NCBI GenBank assembly: GCA_000508865.1
Contig: BAHP02000023.1
Span: forward strand, 1-44,638
Source: Clostridiales bacterium VE202-01
GTDB lineage: Bacteria; Bacillota_I; Bacilli_A; Erysipelotrichales; Coprobacillaceae
Length of the DNA: 44,638 nt
Direction of reading: 5' to 3'
Within the stretch, counting starts at the first letter, position 1. Each line of letters starts with the position of its first letter. Of this stretch, positions 1 through 8,300 are shown piece after piece. Below the pieces are notes generated by a model. That model did not search any database. It saw only the letters and a program-made list of their open reading frames with translations, and was not told where the DNA came from. Both the position numbers and the translations under genes were made by a program.

Positions 1-373
1 CGAGATTTCTAAATTAGATATCACAACATCAAAAGAATTACCAGGAGCGCATCTACAGGTGAGTGATGAAGAAGGGAATATCGTAGACAGCTGGATTTCT
101 GGTGAAGAGGCACATATGATCAAAGGTCTATATGTAGGAGAGACTTATACTTTGACAGAAACAATTGCGCCTGATGGATATCAGGTAGCTCAAAGTATTG
201 AATTTACTGTTGATGATACAGGAGATATTCAAAGAATTGAAATATATGATGATTTACTAATACTGCCTGAAACAGGAGATAATATGAGTATTGATTCAAT
301 TGTTCAAATGTGTTTGTTATCAGGAATAGTATTTTTAGGTATTTATATCTATTTGAAAAGAGAAAGTGTTTAA
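1..373 (+). CDS. C-terminal part of SpaA/Cna-B type LPXTG surface protein (partial)
   Basis: The reading frame is open from base 2, so the gene begins left of the window; the GTG at 59 is internal. What remains is one prealbumin-like (SpaA/Cna-B) domain of about 85 residues followed by a cell-wall sorting signal. A Lys in the first strand (TTSKELPGA) and a Glu in LTETIAPDGY are the expected partners of the intramolecular isopeptide bond in this fold. The sorting signal is complete: LPETGD, a hydrophobic segment (IVQMCLLSGIVFLGIYIYL) and a basic KRE tail. The protein is therefore covalently attached to peptidoglycan, or polymerised as a pilus subunit, by a class A/C-type sortase encoded elsewhere. 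Whether it is a major pilin, a minor pilin or an adhesin cannot be told from this fragment. A terminator follows immediately. Confidence 0.88.
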   Translation, partial: EISKLDITTSKELPGAHLQVSDEEGNIVDSWISGEEAHMIKGLYVGETYTLTETIAPDGYQVAQSIEFTVDDTGDIQRIEIYDDLLILPETGDNMSIDSIVQMCLLSGIVFLGIYIYLKRESV

Positions 374-403
374 AAAAATGGAGCTTTTTGGGCTCCATTT
401 TTT
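374..403 (+). terminator. Rho-independent terminator of the SpaA-domain gene
   Basis: The arms AAAATGGAGC and GCTCCATTTT pair almost perfectly around a short T-rich loop and are followed by a T run. The hairpin begins right after the TAA at 371-373. Confidence 0.85.
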
Positions 404-416
404 GATTAGAATAATG

Positions 417-653
417 TTATTTAAGAATAAGATTATAAGGATTGATAATACCAGGTGCTACTTCTAAATATTCATTTTTTAAAAATTCATTGATGATACT
501 GCATAGTTCATTGATATCAGCATCGTTGCCTGTACATTGTAAGAAAAGACTTTGACTGCCACAAGTATCTTTAAGTTTTAAAATATAATCATAATTTTTT
601 TGTTTTAATAAGTTATTAATATCTTGTATTTGAAAAATAGAAATAGTTTTCAT
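417..653 (-). CDS. Small RDAC-like protein (78 aa)
   Basis: This is a 78-residue cytoplasmic protein starting MKTISIFQIQDINNLLKQK. The ATG at 653 is chosen because AAAGGAGT (661-668) lies at ideal spacing; the longer reading to 746 would start inside the promoter region and has no ribosome site. The order of features (MK-x-ISIF start, then a KDTCGSQS motif near residue 31, then an acidic helix) resembles the short Firmicute proteins annotated as RDAC family, in which the motif reads RDACG. That assignment is from memory of the family and is tentative. Molecular function is unknown. No signal peptide or membrane segment is visible. It is divergent from the gene at 719, with a 65-bp shared promoter region. 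Confidence 0.7.
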   Translation of the reverse strand: MKTISIFQIQDINNLLKQKNYDYILKLKDTCGSQSLFLQCTGNDADINELCSIINEFLKNEYLEVAPGIINPYNLILK

Positions 654-657
654 GTTT

Positions 658-688
658 TTGACTCCTTTTATTAAAATAATGATATAAT
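658..688 (+). promoter_or_regulatory. Promoter of the 719 gene (divergent region)
   Basis: TTGACT (658-663) and TATAAT (683-688) are separated by 19 bp. The spacing is slightly long, but both boxes are near consensus. The expected start near 695 leaves a leader of about 24 nt with AAGGAGG at 706-712. The -35 box overlaps the ribosome site and start region of the minus-strand gene. Confidence 0.6.
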
Positions 689-707
689 TTCGATATAGAA
701 ATGTCAA
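679..707 (-). promoter_or_regulatory. Promoter of the minus-strand RDAC-like gene
   Basis: Read on the minus strand, TTGACA (707-702) and TATCAT (684-679) are 17 bp apart. The expected start near 672 gives a leader of about 20 nt carrying AAAGGAGT. Its -10 box overlaps the -10 box of the plus-strand promoter by two bases, so the two promoters face each other across the same DNA. Confidence 0.6.
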
Positions 708-718
708 GGAGGATGAAT

Positions 719-979
719 ATGACAAATTCAGAAATAGAGAAGGCAACTAAATTAGCTCATAAATTAGTTGCTTATGAAGAAAGTGAACAAAGTGATATTA
801 AGGCTAGTGACAATAAATTTGATGCTTTATGGCAAAGTATTTATGATGTTTGCTCACTAGTACATTTTGGAATTTTAGATGAAGTTTTAAGTGAAGAAGA
901 ATATTTAGAAGGAGTAAATTGGTTAAAAAAGTATCAATCTTTAACAAAAGATTATCAAGAAAAAGAATTAGAATTATAA
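719..979 (+). CDS. Small acidic protein of unknown function (86 aa)
   Basis: I do not recognise this protein. It begins MTNSEIEKATKLAHKL. The ATG at 719 is preferred over those at 701 and 713 because AAGGAGG (706-712) sits 6 bases upstream of it and directly abuts the 713 codon. It is predicted to be cytoplasmic and helical, rich in Glu and Asp, with no Cys-rich, P-loop or membrane signature. A single Trp-containing segment (DALWQSIYDVCSLVHFGIL) looks like a buried amphipathic helix. The M19 dipeptidase gene follows 74 bp downstream in the same direction and may be co-transcribed. Confidence 0.65.
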   Translation: MTNSEIEKATKLAHKLVAYEESEQSDIKASDNKFDALWQSIYDVCSLVHFGILDEVLSEEEYLEGVNWLKKYQSLTKDYQEKELEL

Positions 980-1053
980 GATGGGTTAAAAATATAAAAT
1001 TAATGATGATGAATAGCTTGATATTATGCGCATAAGATGAAGTAGGTGAGAAA

Positions 1054-2028
1054 ATGAAAATAGTTGATATGCATTGTGATACCATTTTAAAAATATATGA
1101 TGATGGTGGTAGTTTATTAGAAAATGATTTTAACATTGATTTAAAAAAAATGTTGGCGGGAGATTATTTGTTGCAGAATTTTGCGATGTTTGTAGATCTT
1201 AAAGATTCGCTGGATCCTTTAACAAAAGCTCAAAGATTGATAGATTTATATTATCGTGAAATTGATAAGTATAAAGATTTAATTAGACCCGTATTTAGTT
1301 ATGATGATATTATTAGTAATTATGATAAAGGAATAATGTCAGCGATGTTAACCCTTGAAGAAGGTGCAGTAGTAAATAATGATTTAGCGATACTTCGAAA
1401 CTATTATCGTTTAGGAGTTAGGATGATTACTTTAACTTGGAATTATCCTAATGGGATAGGATATCCTAATTTGGCAGGTACAAAAGAATATCAAGATTTG
1501 TATCGTATCAATGACCATGATGGGTTAACTGATTTTGGAATTGAATATATTAAAGAAATGGAACGTCTAGGGATAATTATTGATGTTTCTCATTTAGGTG
1601 ATGCTGGTTTTTATGATGTTCTAAAATATACAACTAAACCATTTGTAGCATCACATAGTAATGCTCGTAGTGTTTGTGGTGTTGCTCGAAATATGTCGGA
1701 TGACATGATTAGACAGTTAGCTAAACGTAATGGGGTTATGGGAATAAATTTTTGTGGCGATTTTTTAAGACCTTCATCTAGTGGTGGAGCACGTTCGTGT
1801 ATAGAAGATATGGTAAAACATATTTTGTATATTAAAGATCTAGTAGGGATCGATTATATTGGTTTAGGAAGTGATTTTGATGGAATTAGTCAAAATCTTG
1901 AGATAAAGGATGCTTCAATGATGCCATTGTTAGAAAAAGCATTATTAGAAGCAGGCTTGACGGTTGAAGAAGTTGAAAAAGTATTTTATAAAAATGTATT
2001 ACGATTATATAAAGAGGTTTTACGTTAA
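1054..2028 (+). CDS. Membrane dipeptidase, peptidase family M19
   Basis: This 324-residue protein matches the renal dipeptidase (M19) family, zinc enzymes of the amidohydrolase fold that hydrolyse dipeptides, including some with a C-terminal D-residue. The N-terminal metal motif DMHCDT (residues 5-10) is present, as are the bridging Glu in TLEEGAV, the His in IDVSHLG, the SHSNAR segment and the C-terminal GLGSDFDGI metal-site motif. Length is normal for bacterial members. There is no signal peptide, so it is likely cytoplasmic. AGGTGAG precedes the ATG. A strong hairpin terminator follows the stop codon. Substrate preference cannot be read from the sequence; dipeptides from peptidoglycan or diet are both plausible. 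Confidence 0.93.
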   Translation: MKIVDMHCDTILKIYDDGGSLLENDFNIDLKKMLAGDYLLQNFAMFVDLKDSLDPLTKAQRLIDLYYREIDKYKDLIRPVFSYDDIISNYDKGIMSAMLTLEEGAVVNNDLAILRNYYRLGVRMITLTWNYPNGIGYPNLAGTKEYQDLYRINDHDGLTDFGIEYIKEMERLGIIIDVSHLGDAGFYDVLKYTTKPFVASHSNARSVCGVARNMSDDMIRQLAKRNGVMGINFCGDFLRPSSSGGARSCIEDMVKHILYIKDLVGIDYIGLGSDFDGISQNLEIKDASMMPLLEKALLEAGLTVEEVEKVFYKNVLRLYKEVLR

Positions 2029-2051
2029 CATGACGATTCGTCATGTTTTTT
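2027..2051 (+). terminator. Terminator after the M19 dipeptidase
   Basis: The perfect 8-bp stem AACATGAC/GTCATGTT has a GATTC loop and is followed by a run of T. The stem starts inside the stop codon. Confidence 0.88.
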
Positions 2052-2074
2052 CTATTGAGTTAATGTGTAATTTA

Positions 2075-2614
2075 TTACATATTAACTAATTTTTTTACTG
2101 TATTTGCTGTGCGGATCGTAATTTTATCACTTATATTTGAAGTGGCGGTTTTTGATCACCAATTTGTTTTTTGATAATTTTTACGACTAAAGGACCAAAA
2201 AATAGAATTTTTATAATTATATACTCTTTCATATTCTTCTTTAGGATTTCCGATTTCATTTAAAAGTTCATTATAAGATAAAGAAGGAAACATAAAAATA
2301 AGATTATCATATATCTCTTTATTCTTATTTCCCCACCAGTCGGGAGCATTATCTAAGATATTTTTTATTTCTTTTTGTAAAAAAATAAGAACAGGTATAT
2401 CTAATTTGAATTTATTTTTTATCATTAATTCTATTGTATTTGTAAGAACATTTAGATTATCTATATCACTTAAAAAGATAACATTACCACTATTAAGATA
2501 TGTTGATACTTTTATAAATCCTAGTTCTATAAAATTTGCTTTTAATTCAGACATAGATATCTTATTTTTCCCGCTTACGTTTATTCCCCTTAATAATGCA
2601 ATATGTTTTTTCAT
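2075..2614 (-). pseudogene. DUF1697 family protein, interrupted by an in-frame TGA
   Basis: The N-terminal part MKKHIALLRGINVSGKNKIS is the classic DUF1697 opening (cytoplasmic proteins of unknown function, usually about 180 aa). The frame reads to a TGA at 2158-2156, giving only 152 residues ending QKTNW. Past that TGA the same frame continues for 26 codons (SKTATSNISDKITIRTANTV and a short tail) to a TAA at 2077-2075. That tail is the conserved family C-terminus, and with the TGA read as one residue the total is 179 aa, the normal length. The affected codon follows a TGG Trp and is probably a former second Trp codon (TGG to TGA). ATG 2614 has AGAGGTG upstream. The gene is a recent nonsense pseudogene, a base-calling error, or less likely a readthrough gene; neighbouring genes use TGA as stop and TGG for Trp. 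Confidence 0.85.
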
Positions 2615-2618
2615 ATAA

Positions 2619-3094
2619 CAATTTCACCTCTAATAATTTTTATTTATATTTTCTGTTTTTACATTAGTTATGATAAAGATCTTTTTACTTTTCAGAATTT
2701 TATTGCTATCATCATATTTTCTTATTTGATTTTCAAATCTTGTTTGTAAAAAACATAATAAAGAATATTAATATGATAACATATTTATTTTATCGATACA
2801 TAAATATATTGATAACAATTTAAATACTGGTTACTTGTTATTAGTATATTTTATTGCATAGGGATCTAATTGTTAGATAATATTTTAAAATATACGACCA
2901 AACTATTTTAATTAGATATTCAAAAGTTGTTTGTTTAATAAAAAATATTTTTATTTGAATATGTAAACATGCTTACATATTTTGATTTTATATATAGCTT
3001 TTAATCGATATAAATTCAATATTTTTTTAATTCGTCTTTTTATATAAAATAGTAGGTTATAAAATTTGGAAAAAATAATTACGAAAGCTACAAA
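2619..3094. other. AT-rich intergenic region upstream of the GH92 gene
   Basis: No coding frame with a ribosome site was found in this roughly 475-bp stretch. It contains one strong dyad (2958-2981, listed separately) and a weaker inverted repeat, ATAACAA (2812-2818) with TTGTTAT (2835-2841). The rest shows nothing I can interpret. Confidence 0.6.
2958..2981. promoter_or_regulatory. 24-bp dyad, candidate operator upstream of GH92
   Basis: The 9-bp arms AATATGTAA and TTACATATT are perfect, and the 6-bp centre ACATGC is itself palindromic apart from one mismatch. It lies about 115 bp upstream of the -35 box of the GH92 promoter. It has no T run, so it is not a terminator. The binding protein is unknown. 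Confidence 0.45.
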
Positions 3095-3123
3095 TTGTAA
3101 GAAATTATGAATGATATTATACT
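3095..3123 (+). promoter_or_regulatory. Sigma-A type promoter of the GH92 gene
   Basis: TTGTAA (3095-3100) and TATACT (3118-3123) are separated by exactly 17 bp. The start is expected near 3130, just before the AAGGAGAG ribosome site of the ATG at 3154. Confidence 0.6.
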
Positions 3124-3153
3124 AAAATTAGATAATAATTAAGGAGAGAGAAT

Positions 3154-5325
3154 ATGGAAAGAATGGAAAGAAGATTATTTAAGATTTTTATTAGTGCTGT
3201 ATTGGGATATTCAACAATTATTACTAGTTTTCCAGGATTATATGCGCAGAGTCAAACTACTAATAGTGATGAAGAAATTACTTTATGGCAGGAAAGTTTT
3301 GAAGGTTCACAGGATGAGTTTATAAATTCATTAGTGGATGAAGACAAGGGAAGTAAAAATGTAAATCGAATTCAAGATGAAACAACACTTGAAGGTGATA
3401 TTATGAGGTTTTTGGATTTGGGATCAATAGAAGCTTCAAAGCCACATAATTCAACCGAAATTGTTGATAATCTATTTGATGGAACGACGGTGTCAAAGTT
3501 TTTAACAAATGCAAATGTGCCTAGCTTAGATAATCCGATTTGGGTAAAATTTGCTTTAAGTCAGGGAATATCTATTAGTCGTTATCAGATAGCTAGTGCA
3601 AATGATTTTGAAAGTAGAGATCCAGCGTCATGGAAATTATATGGTTCAATAGATGGGATAACATATGATCTTATTGACGAGCAAAATGACATTATTTTTA
3701 ATGATAGATATGAAAGAAAGACTTTCGATTTAGCTGGGGTTACAAATAAATATCAATATTATCGACTTGATATTACAAAAAATCGTGGAAATGGGGAAAT
3801 GACCCAGTTTTCAGAAATTGTTTTAGGTAGTGATGAAGAATTTTTGGAAGAAAATGAACAAGAAGGTATGACGACAAAGATCGTTGGAGGGCCAATTTCA
3901 GCCTGGGTCGGAGCCCAGGGTGTAGGCTGGAGTGGTGATAAATCATTAGAAGTTAGTGGAATTCATTATGGAAAAGAACATGGATATTCATATAATAAAC
4001 TTTATGATTTAAGTAATCAAAATATTGTTGTCACAAAAGATACAAAGCTGGAATATATGATTTTTCCAGATTTGATTGATGAAGCTGATTATGATTATAA
4101 CTATACTCAGATGCATATGGCAGTAGATATAAAATTCACAGATGGTACATATTTGAGTGATTTAAAGGCTTTAGATGATCACGAAAATGTACTTGCTCCA
4201 ATGGAACAAGGTGATAGTCGAACTTTGGTAACTAGACAATGGAACCATGTAAGTGGAAATATTGGCAGTGTTGCTTTAGGTAAGAAAGTTGATAGTGTTT
4301 TAATTGGTTATGATAATGATAAAAATGATCAGTTCCCAGAAGATCGTGATTATCGAGCATTTCGTAGTTATTTAGATGATATACGTATTTATCAAGCAAG
4401 TGATCCTGTGTATGAGCATTTAGCTGATTATGTAAATATATTACGTGGAACTAATGATTCACCTGATTTCTCTCGGGGATTAAATGTTCCAGCTGTTACT
4501 TTACCACATAGCTTTAATTTTTGGGTACCGGCAAATACGCAGGTGAATGGTCGCGGATATGCAGAACAAAGAAAGATATATACTTATCAAGAAAATGATA
4601 ATTATTTTAAACATATGACCGTTAGTCATGAAGCGAGCTATTGGGTTGGTGATCGTGGTACATGGCAATTTATGGTCAATACTTCGATTGATCCAAAAAC
4701 GGGGACATTTGGAGTAGATGAAAGAAAAGTTCCTTTTTCACATGATAATGAAATTGCAAGAGCATATTATTATGGAATTACATTTGATGAAGGTTCTAAT
4801 GCATCTAACACTAAGATGGAGCTTTCACCAACTGATCATGGGGCAGTAGTTAGATTTACGTTTCCGCAGGATGCTAAATATAAAAATGTAATTTTTGATT
4901 CTTTATATGGAAATAGTAACGAACCAAATACAGAAATTTTAGAATATGATGAAGAAACAAACAGTTTTAAAGCATTTACTAATGATACAAGTAATGGCAT
5001 TGGAATGAAAGGAATGTATATTTATGGTACTTTTGATAAACCAATGACTTATTCTAGAGCTGTAGATGGAAAGCAGGGCGTGGCTTCTTTTGAAGATGAT
5101 GTAGTAGAAATGAAAGTAGCAACATCTTTTATAAGTTTTGATCAAGCTAAACATAATTTAGAATTAGAAATAGCAAGTGATGATACATTTGATACGATTT
5201 ATGATCGAGCATTAAAAACTTGGGATGATAAATTAGATGTTATTGAAGTTGAGGGTGGAACATTTGATCAAAAGTATCATTATATTCTAATATGTATAGA
5301 ATGTTTATGTATCCAAATTTATTAA
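3154..5325 (+). CDS. GH92 alpha-mannosidase, 5' fragment (signal peptide, F5/8C, N-terminal GH92 domain)
   Basis: This is the front part of a secreted glycosyl hydrolase family 92 exo-alpha-mannosidase. Residues 1-31 are a signal peptide ending LYA. Residues about 80-227 are an F5/8 type C (CBM32-like) module, with WVKFALSQG and WKLYGSIDG typical of its strands. The GH92 N-terminal beta-sandwich domain follows from about residue 430 (VNILRGTND, then TLPHSFNFWVPAN), in a divergent version of the usual VNPFIGT opening. The last 12 or so codons (LICIECLCIQIY) are out-of-frame: the true sequence continues in the frame of the next entry as YSNMYRMFMYPN. AAGGAGAG precedes ATG 3154. Family activity is calcium-dependent release of alpha-linked mannose; the exact linkage cannot be assigned. 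Confidence 0.85.
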   Translation: MERMERRLFKIFISAVLGYSTIITSFPGLYAQSQTTNSDEEITLWQESFEGSQDEFINSLVDEDKGSKNVNRIQDETTLEGDIMRFLDLGSIEASKPHNSTEIVDNLFDGTTVSKFLTNANVPSLDNPIWVKFALSQGISISRYQIASANDFESRDPASWKLYGSIDGITYDLIDEQNDIIFNDRYERKTFDLAGVTNKYQYYRLDITKNRGNGEMTQFSEIVLGSDEEFLEENEQEGMTTKIVGGPISAWVGAQGVGWSGDKSLEVSGIHYGKEHGYSYNKLYDLSNQNIVVTKDTKLEYMIFPDLIDEADYDYNYTQMHMAVDIKFTDGTYLSDLKALDDHENVLAPMEQGDSRTLVTRQWNHVSGNIGSVALGKKVDSVLIGYDNDKNDQFPEDRDYRAFRSYLDDIRIYQASDPVYEHLADYVNILRGTNDSPDFSRGLNVPAVTLPHSFNFWVPANTQVNGRGYAEQRKIYTYQENDNYFKHMTVSHEASYWVGDRGTWQFMVNTSIDPKTGTFGVDERKVPFSHDNEIARAYYYGITFDEGSNASNTKMELSPTDHGAVVRFTFPQDAKYKNVIFDSLYGNSNEPNTEILEYDEETNSFKAFTNDTSNGIGMKGMYIYGTFDKPMTYSRAVDGKQGVASFEDDVVEMKVATSFISFDQAKHNLELEIASDDTFDTIYDRALKTWDDKLDVIEVEGGTFDQKYHYILICIECLCIQIY

Positions 5326-8300
5326 GTGAAAATGTTGGAACGAACGAAGATCCAGAATGGCAATATTCAAGTCCATATGGTGGAAGTAATACTGAACCAG
5401 AAATCAAAGATGGTAAAATGTATTACAATAATGGATTTTGGGATACTTTTAGAGCAGCATGGCCAGCATATAATATTTTTTCAACAGATATGAGCAGTGA
5501 GCTAGTAAATGGTTTAGTACAACATTATAAAGATGTTGAATGGGTACCTAGATGGTCAGCACCTGGAGGTACATACTTTATGTCAGGTACTAGTAGTGAT
5601 ATTGTCTTTGCTGATGCAATGGAAAAAGGAATTGAATTTGACAAAGAAGATGCATTTAAATCGATGATCAAAAATGGTGCAGTTGTATCAAAAGATGATA
5701 ATTATGGAAGAAAGCAACTAACAACATCAATATTTAGAGGTTATACTTCAAAAGAACAAGATTGTGGTTTTTCATGGTCGATGGAAGGTTATATCAATGA
5801 TTTTGGAATTGCTAAAATGGCAGAAGATCTAGGTTATGAAGATGAAGCGGCATATTATGCTAATCGTTCTTTAAATTACGTTAATTTATTTGATAAACAA
5901 GGTGATAATGTTGATGAAATGTGGTTTAAAGGTAAAGATGCTTCAGGTAACTGGTATGGACCAAGTCTTTATGGAAGCGATATTTTTGATCCGTTATATT
6001 GGGGTGAAAATTATGATGAGACAAATGCCTATAACATGGCGGTTACAGTTCAACATGATGGTCAGGGATTAGCTAATCTTTATGGAGGTCGTGATAAACT
6101 TGCTGAAAAATTAGATTCTATTTTTGAAACAAAAGGTGAAATAAACGGATGGGGCAGTGATATTAATGGTGTTGGTTATGGACATAAAGAGTTAAAAGAA
6201 GCTCGAGAAGTGAAAATGGGTCAATACCATCAATCAAATCAACCAGCAAATCATATTATTTATATGTATAACTATGCTGGACAACCTTGGAAAACTCAAA
6301 AATATATTCGTGATTCATTACAACGTTGTTTTATTGGAAGTGAAGTAGGTCAAGGAATGATTGGCGATGAAGATAATGGTGGAATGGGAGCATGGTATGT
6401 ATTTAGTGCTCTAGGTTTCTATCCAGTAACTGTAGGTAGTGATGAATATGCGATTGGTTCGCCACTGTTTGATAAAACAACGATTCATTTAGATAATGGT
6501 AATGATATTACAATTCGCGCTAATGGTAATAGTAAAGAAAATGTTTATATTCAATCTATGACTTTAAATGGTGAAACTTATAATAAAAACTATTTACGTC
6601 ACGAAGATTTGATGAATGGTGCGGATATTGTAATGGAAATGTCTAATACACCTTCTAAATGGGGAAGCGCTGAAGATAGTGTTCCAACATCAATTACTAA
6701 AGGAAATGAGGTAGCTGATCCTGAAGAAGATGTGACCTCAAAAGATGTGCATGTGACAGATAGAATTACTGGTGATGTATATTTAAATAGTGCAAGTGCT
6801 CAAAATATCGAAGATGTTAAAAATTTATTTGATAACACATCTGATACTAGTGCAAAATTAACAAAAGATGGTTCTGAACTGATTTACAGTTTTACTAAAC
6901 CACAATACGTTGATATGATTACGCTTACTTCTGCAAAAGAAGGTAAAGCTCCTGATAGTTTTAAAGTATATGGTTCTAATGATGCAAATGAGTGGCAATT
7001 GATAGAAACGAGAAGTGATTTAGAATTTACCTGGTCACAATATACAAGACCATTCATCATTCATCAGGCTGATAAATATAAGCATTATAAAATAGAATTA
7101 ACTGGTGGTGAAAATTTAGCTGAAATTGAGTTATTTTCACAATTAGAAGATTTAAATGAAGTAACTTTGGATGATTTAAAAGGACTAGTAGCACACAGTG
7201 AAAACGTTGATTTATCAAATAGTCATGAAGAAGTAGTCAAATTAATTCATCAAAGAATTGATGAAGCTAAGGAAGTAATAAATCAAGAAGGGGTTGAAGC
7301 AGAAAAAATGAGACAAGTTTATCAAGCTTTACAAAAAGCATTGCAAGCTATATCTTCAACTAGTTTAGCTTATGAAAAACAAGAAGCTGAAAATTATAAT
7401 AGTCATTCTGGAATAGTTAATGATGGACCAAATATTGGAAGTTTAAATCCTGGTGATTGGGTTTGTTATTACGATATGATTTTTGAATCAAACGCTAACT
7501 TTTTTGAATTATATTATTCTGTTGAAGACTTCACTCAATGTGATAATCCTTTGATTGAGGTTCGTTTAGATAGTCGAGATAATGATCCAATCGTAACATT
7601 TGTACCACAAAAAACAGGAACTTGGAAAGATTATATATATGGTAGTACAATGTTTGATTCATCACAGAATATTCAAGGTGTTCATGATGTTTATTTAACA
7701 TTTAGCGGTGATGTAAAAGCTGGTGAAAATGGTGGACTAGCAAGACAAAATGTAGCTAATATCGATTGGTTTAGCTTTAAAGAATTAATATCACTTGATG
7801 TAAAAGAAATGGAACACGGAAAAGTTTTAAATGAGGATCTGACAGTTGAATATGGAAAAGATTATACAATTAACTTTGTTCCTGATGAAGGTTATGTTTA
7901 CGATCAGATCTTAATTGATGGTAAATCATTTGAAGGTAAAGTAGAAAATAATAGTTTTACTTTAGAAAATATTAAAAAGGCTCATGAAATCGTTATTACA
8001 TTTAAATTAAAAGATGAACAACCAGTTAATAAAAGTGACTTGAAGATTGCTGTAGAATTAGCCAATAATATAACCGAAGAAGATTTAGAAAAAGTTGTTC
8101 CAGTAGTGGTAGCTGAATTTAAGATTGCTTTACAAGAAGCAAATAACGTTTTAGCAGATGAAGCAGCTAGTCAAGAAACAGTCGATTTAGCGTTTAGTCG
8201 TTTAGCCAATGCAATGCATATGCTGGAATTCTATAAAGGTGATAAAACAGAATTACAAAATTTGATCAATCAAATAGAAAAATTAGATGTAAATAATTAT

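Noticed and set aside
804-1136. Minus-strand reading frame of 110 codons opposite the 719 gene and the M19 start
   Set aside because: It has low-complexity Ile/Leu/Phe/His content, no ribosome site, and lies opposite well-supported genes.
2156-2158. UGA read as tryptophan (alternative genetic code)
   Set aside because: Other genes in the window use TGG for Trp and some end in TGA at the right place, so the standard code is in use.
5272-5330. Programmed ribosomal frameshift in the GH92 gene
   Set aside because: No X-XXY-YYZ slippery heptamer, no downstream pseudoknot and no upstream Shine-Dalgarno-like stimulator are evident; a single missing base is simpler.
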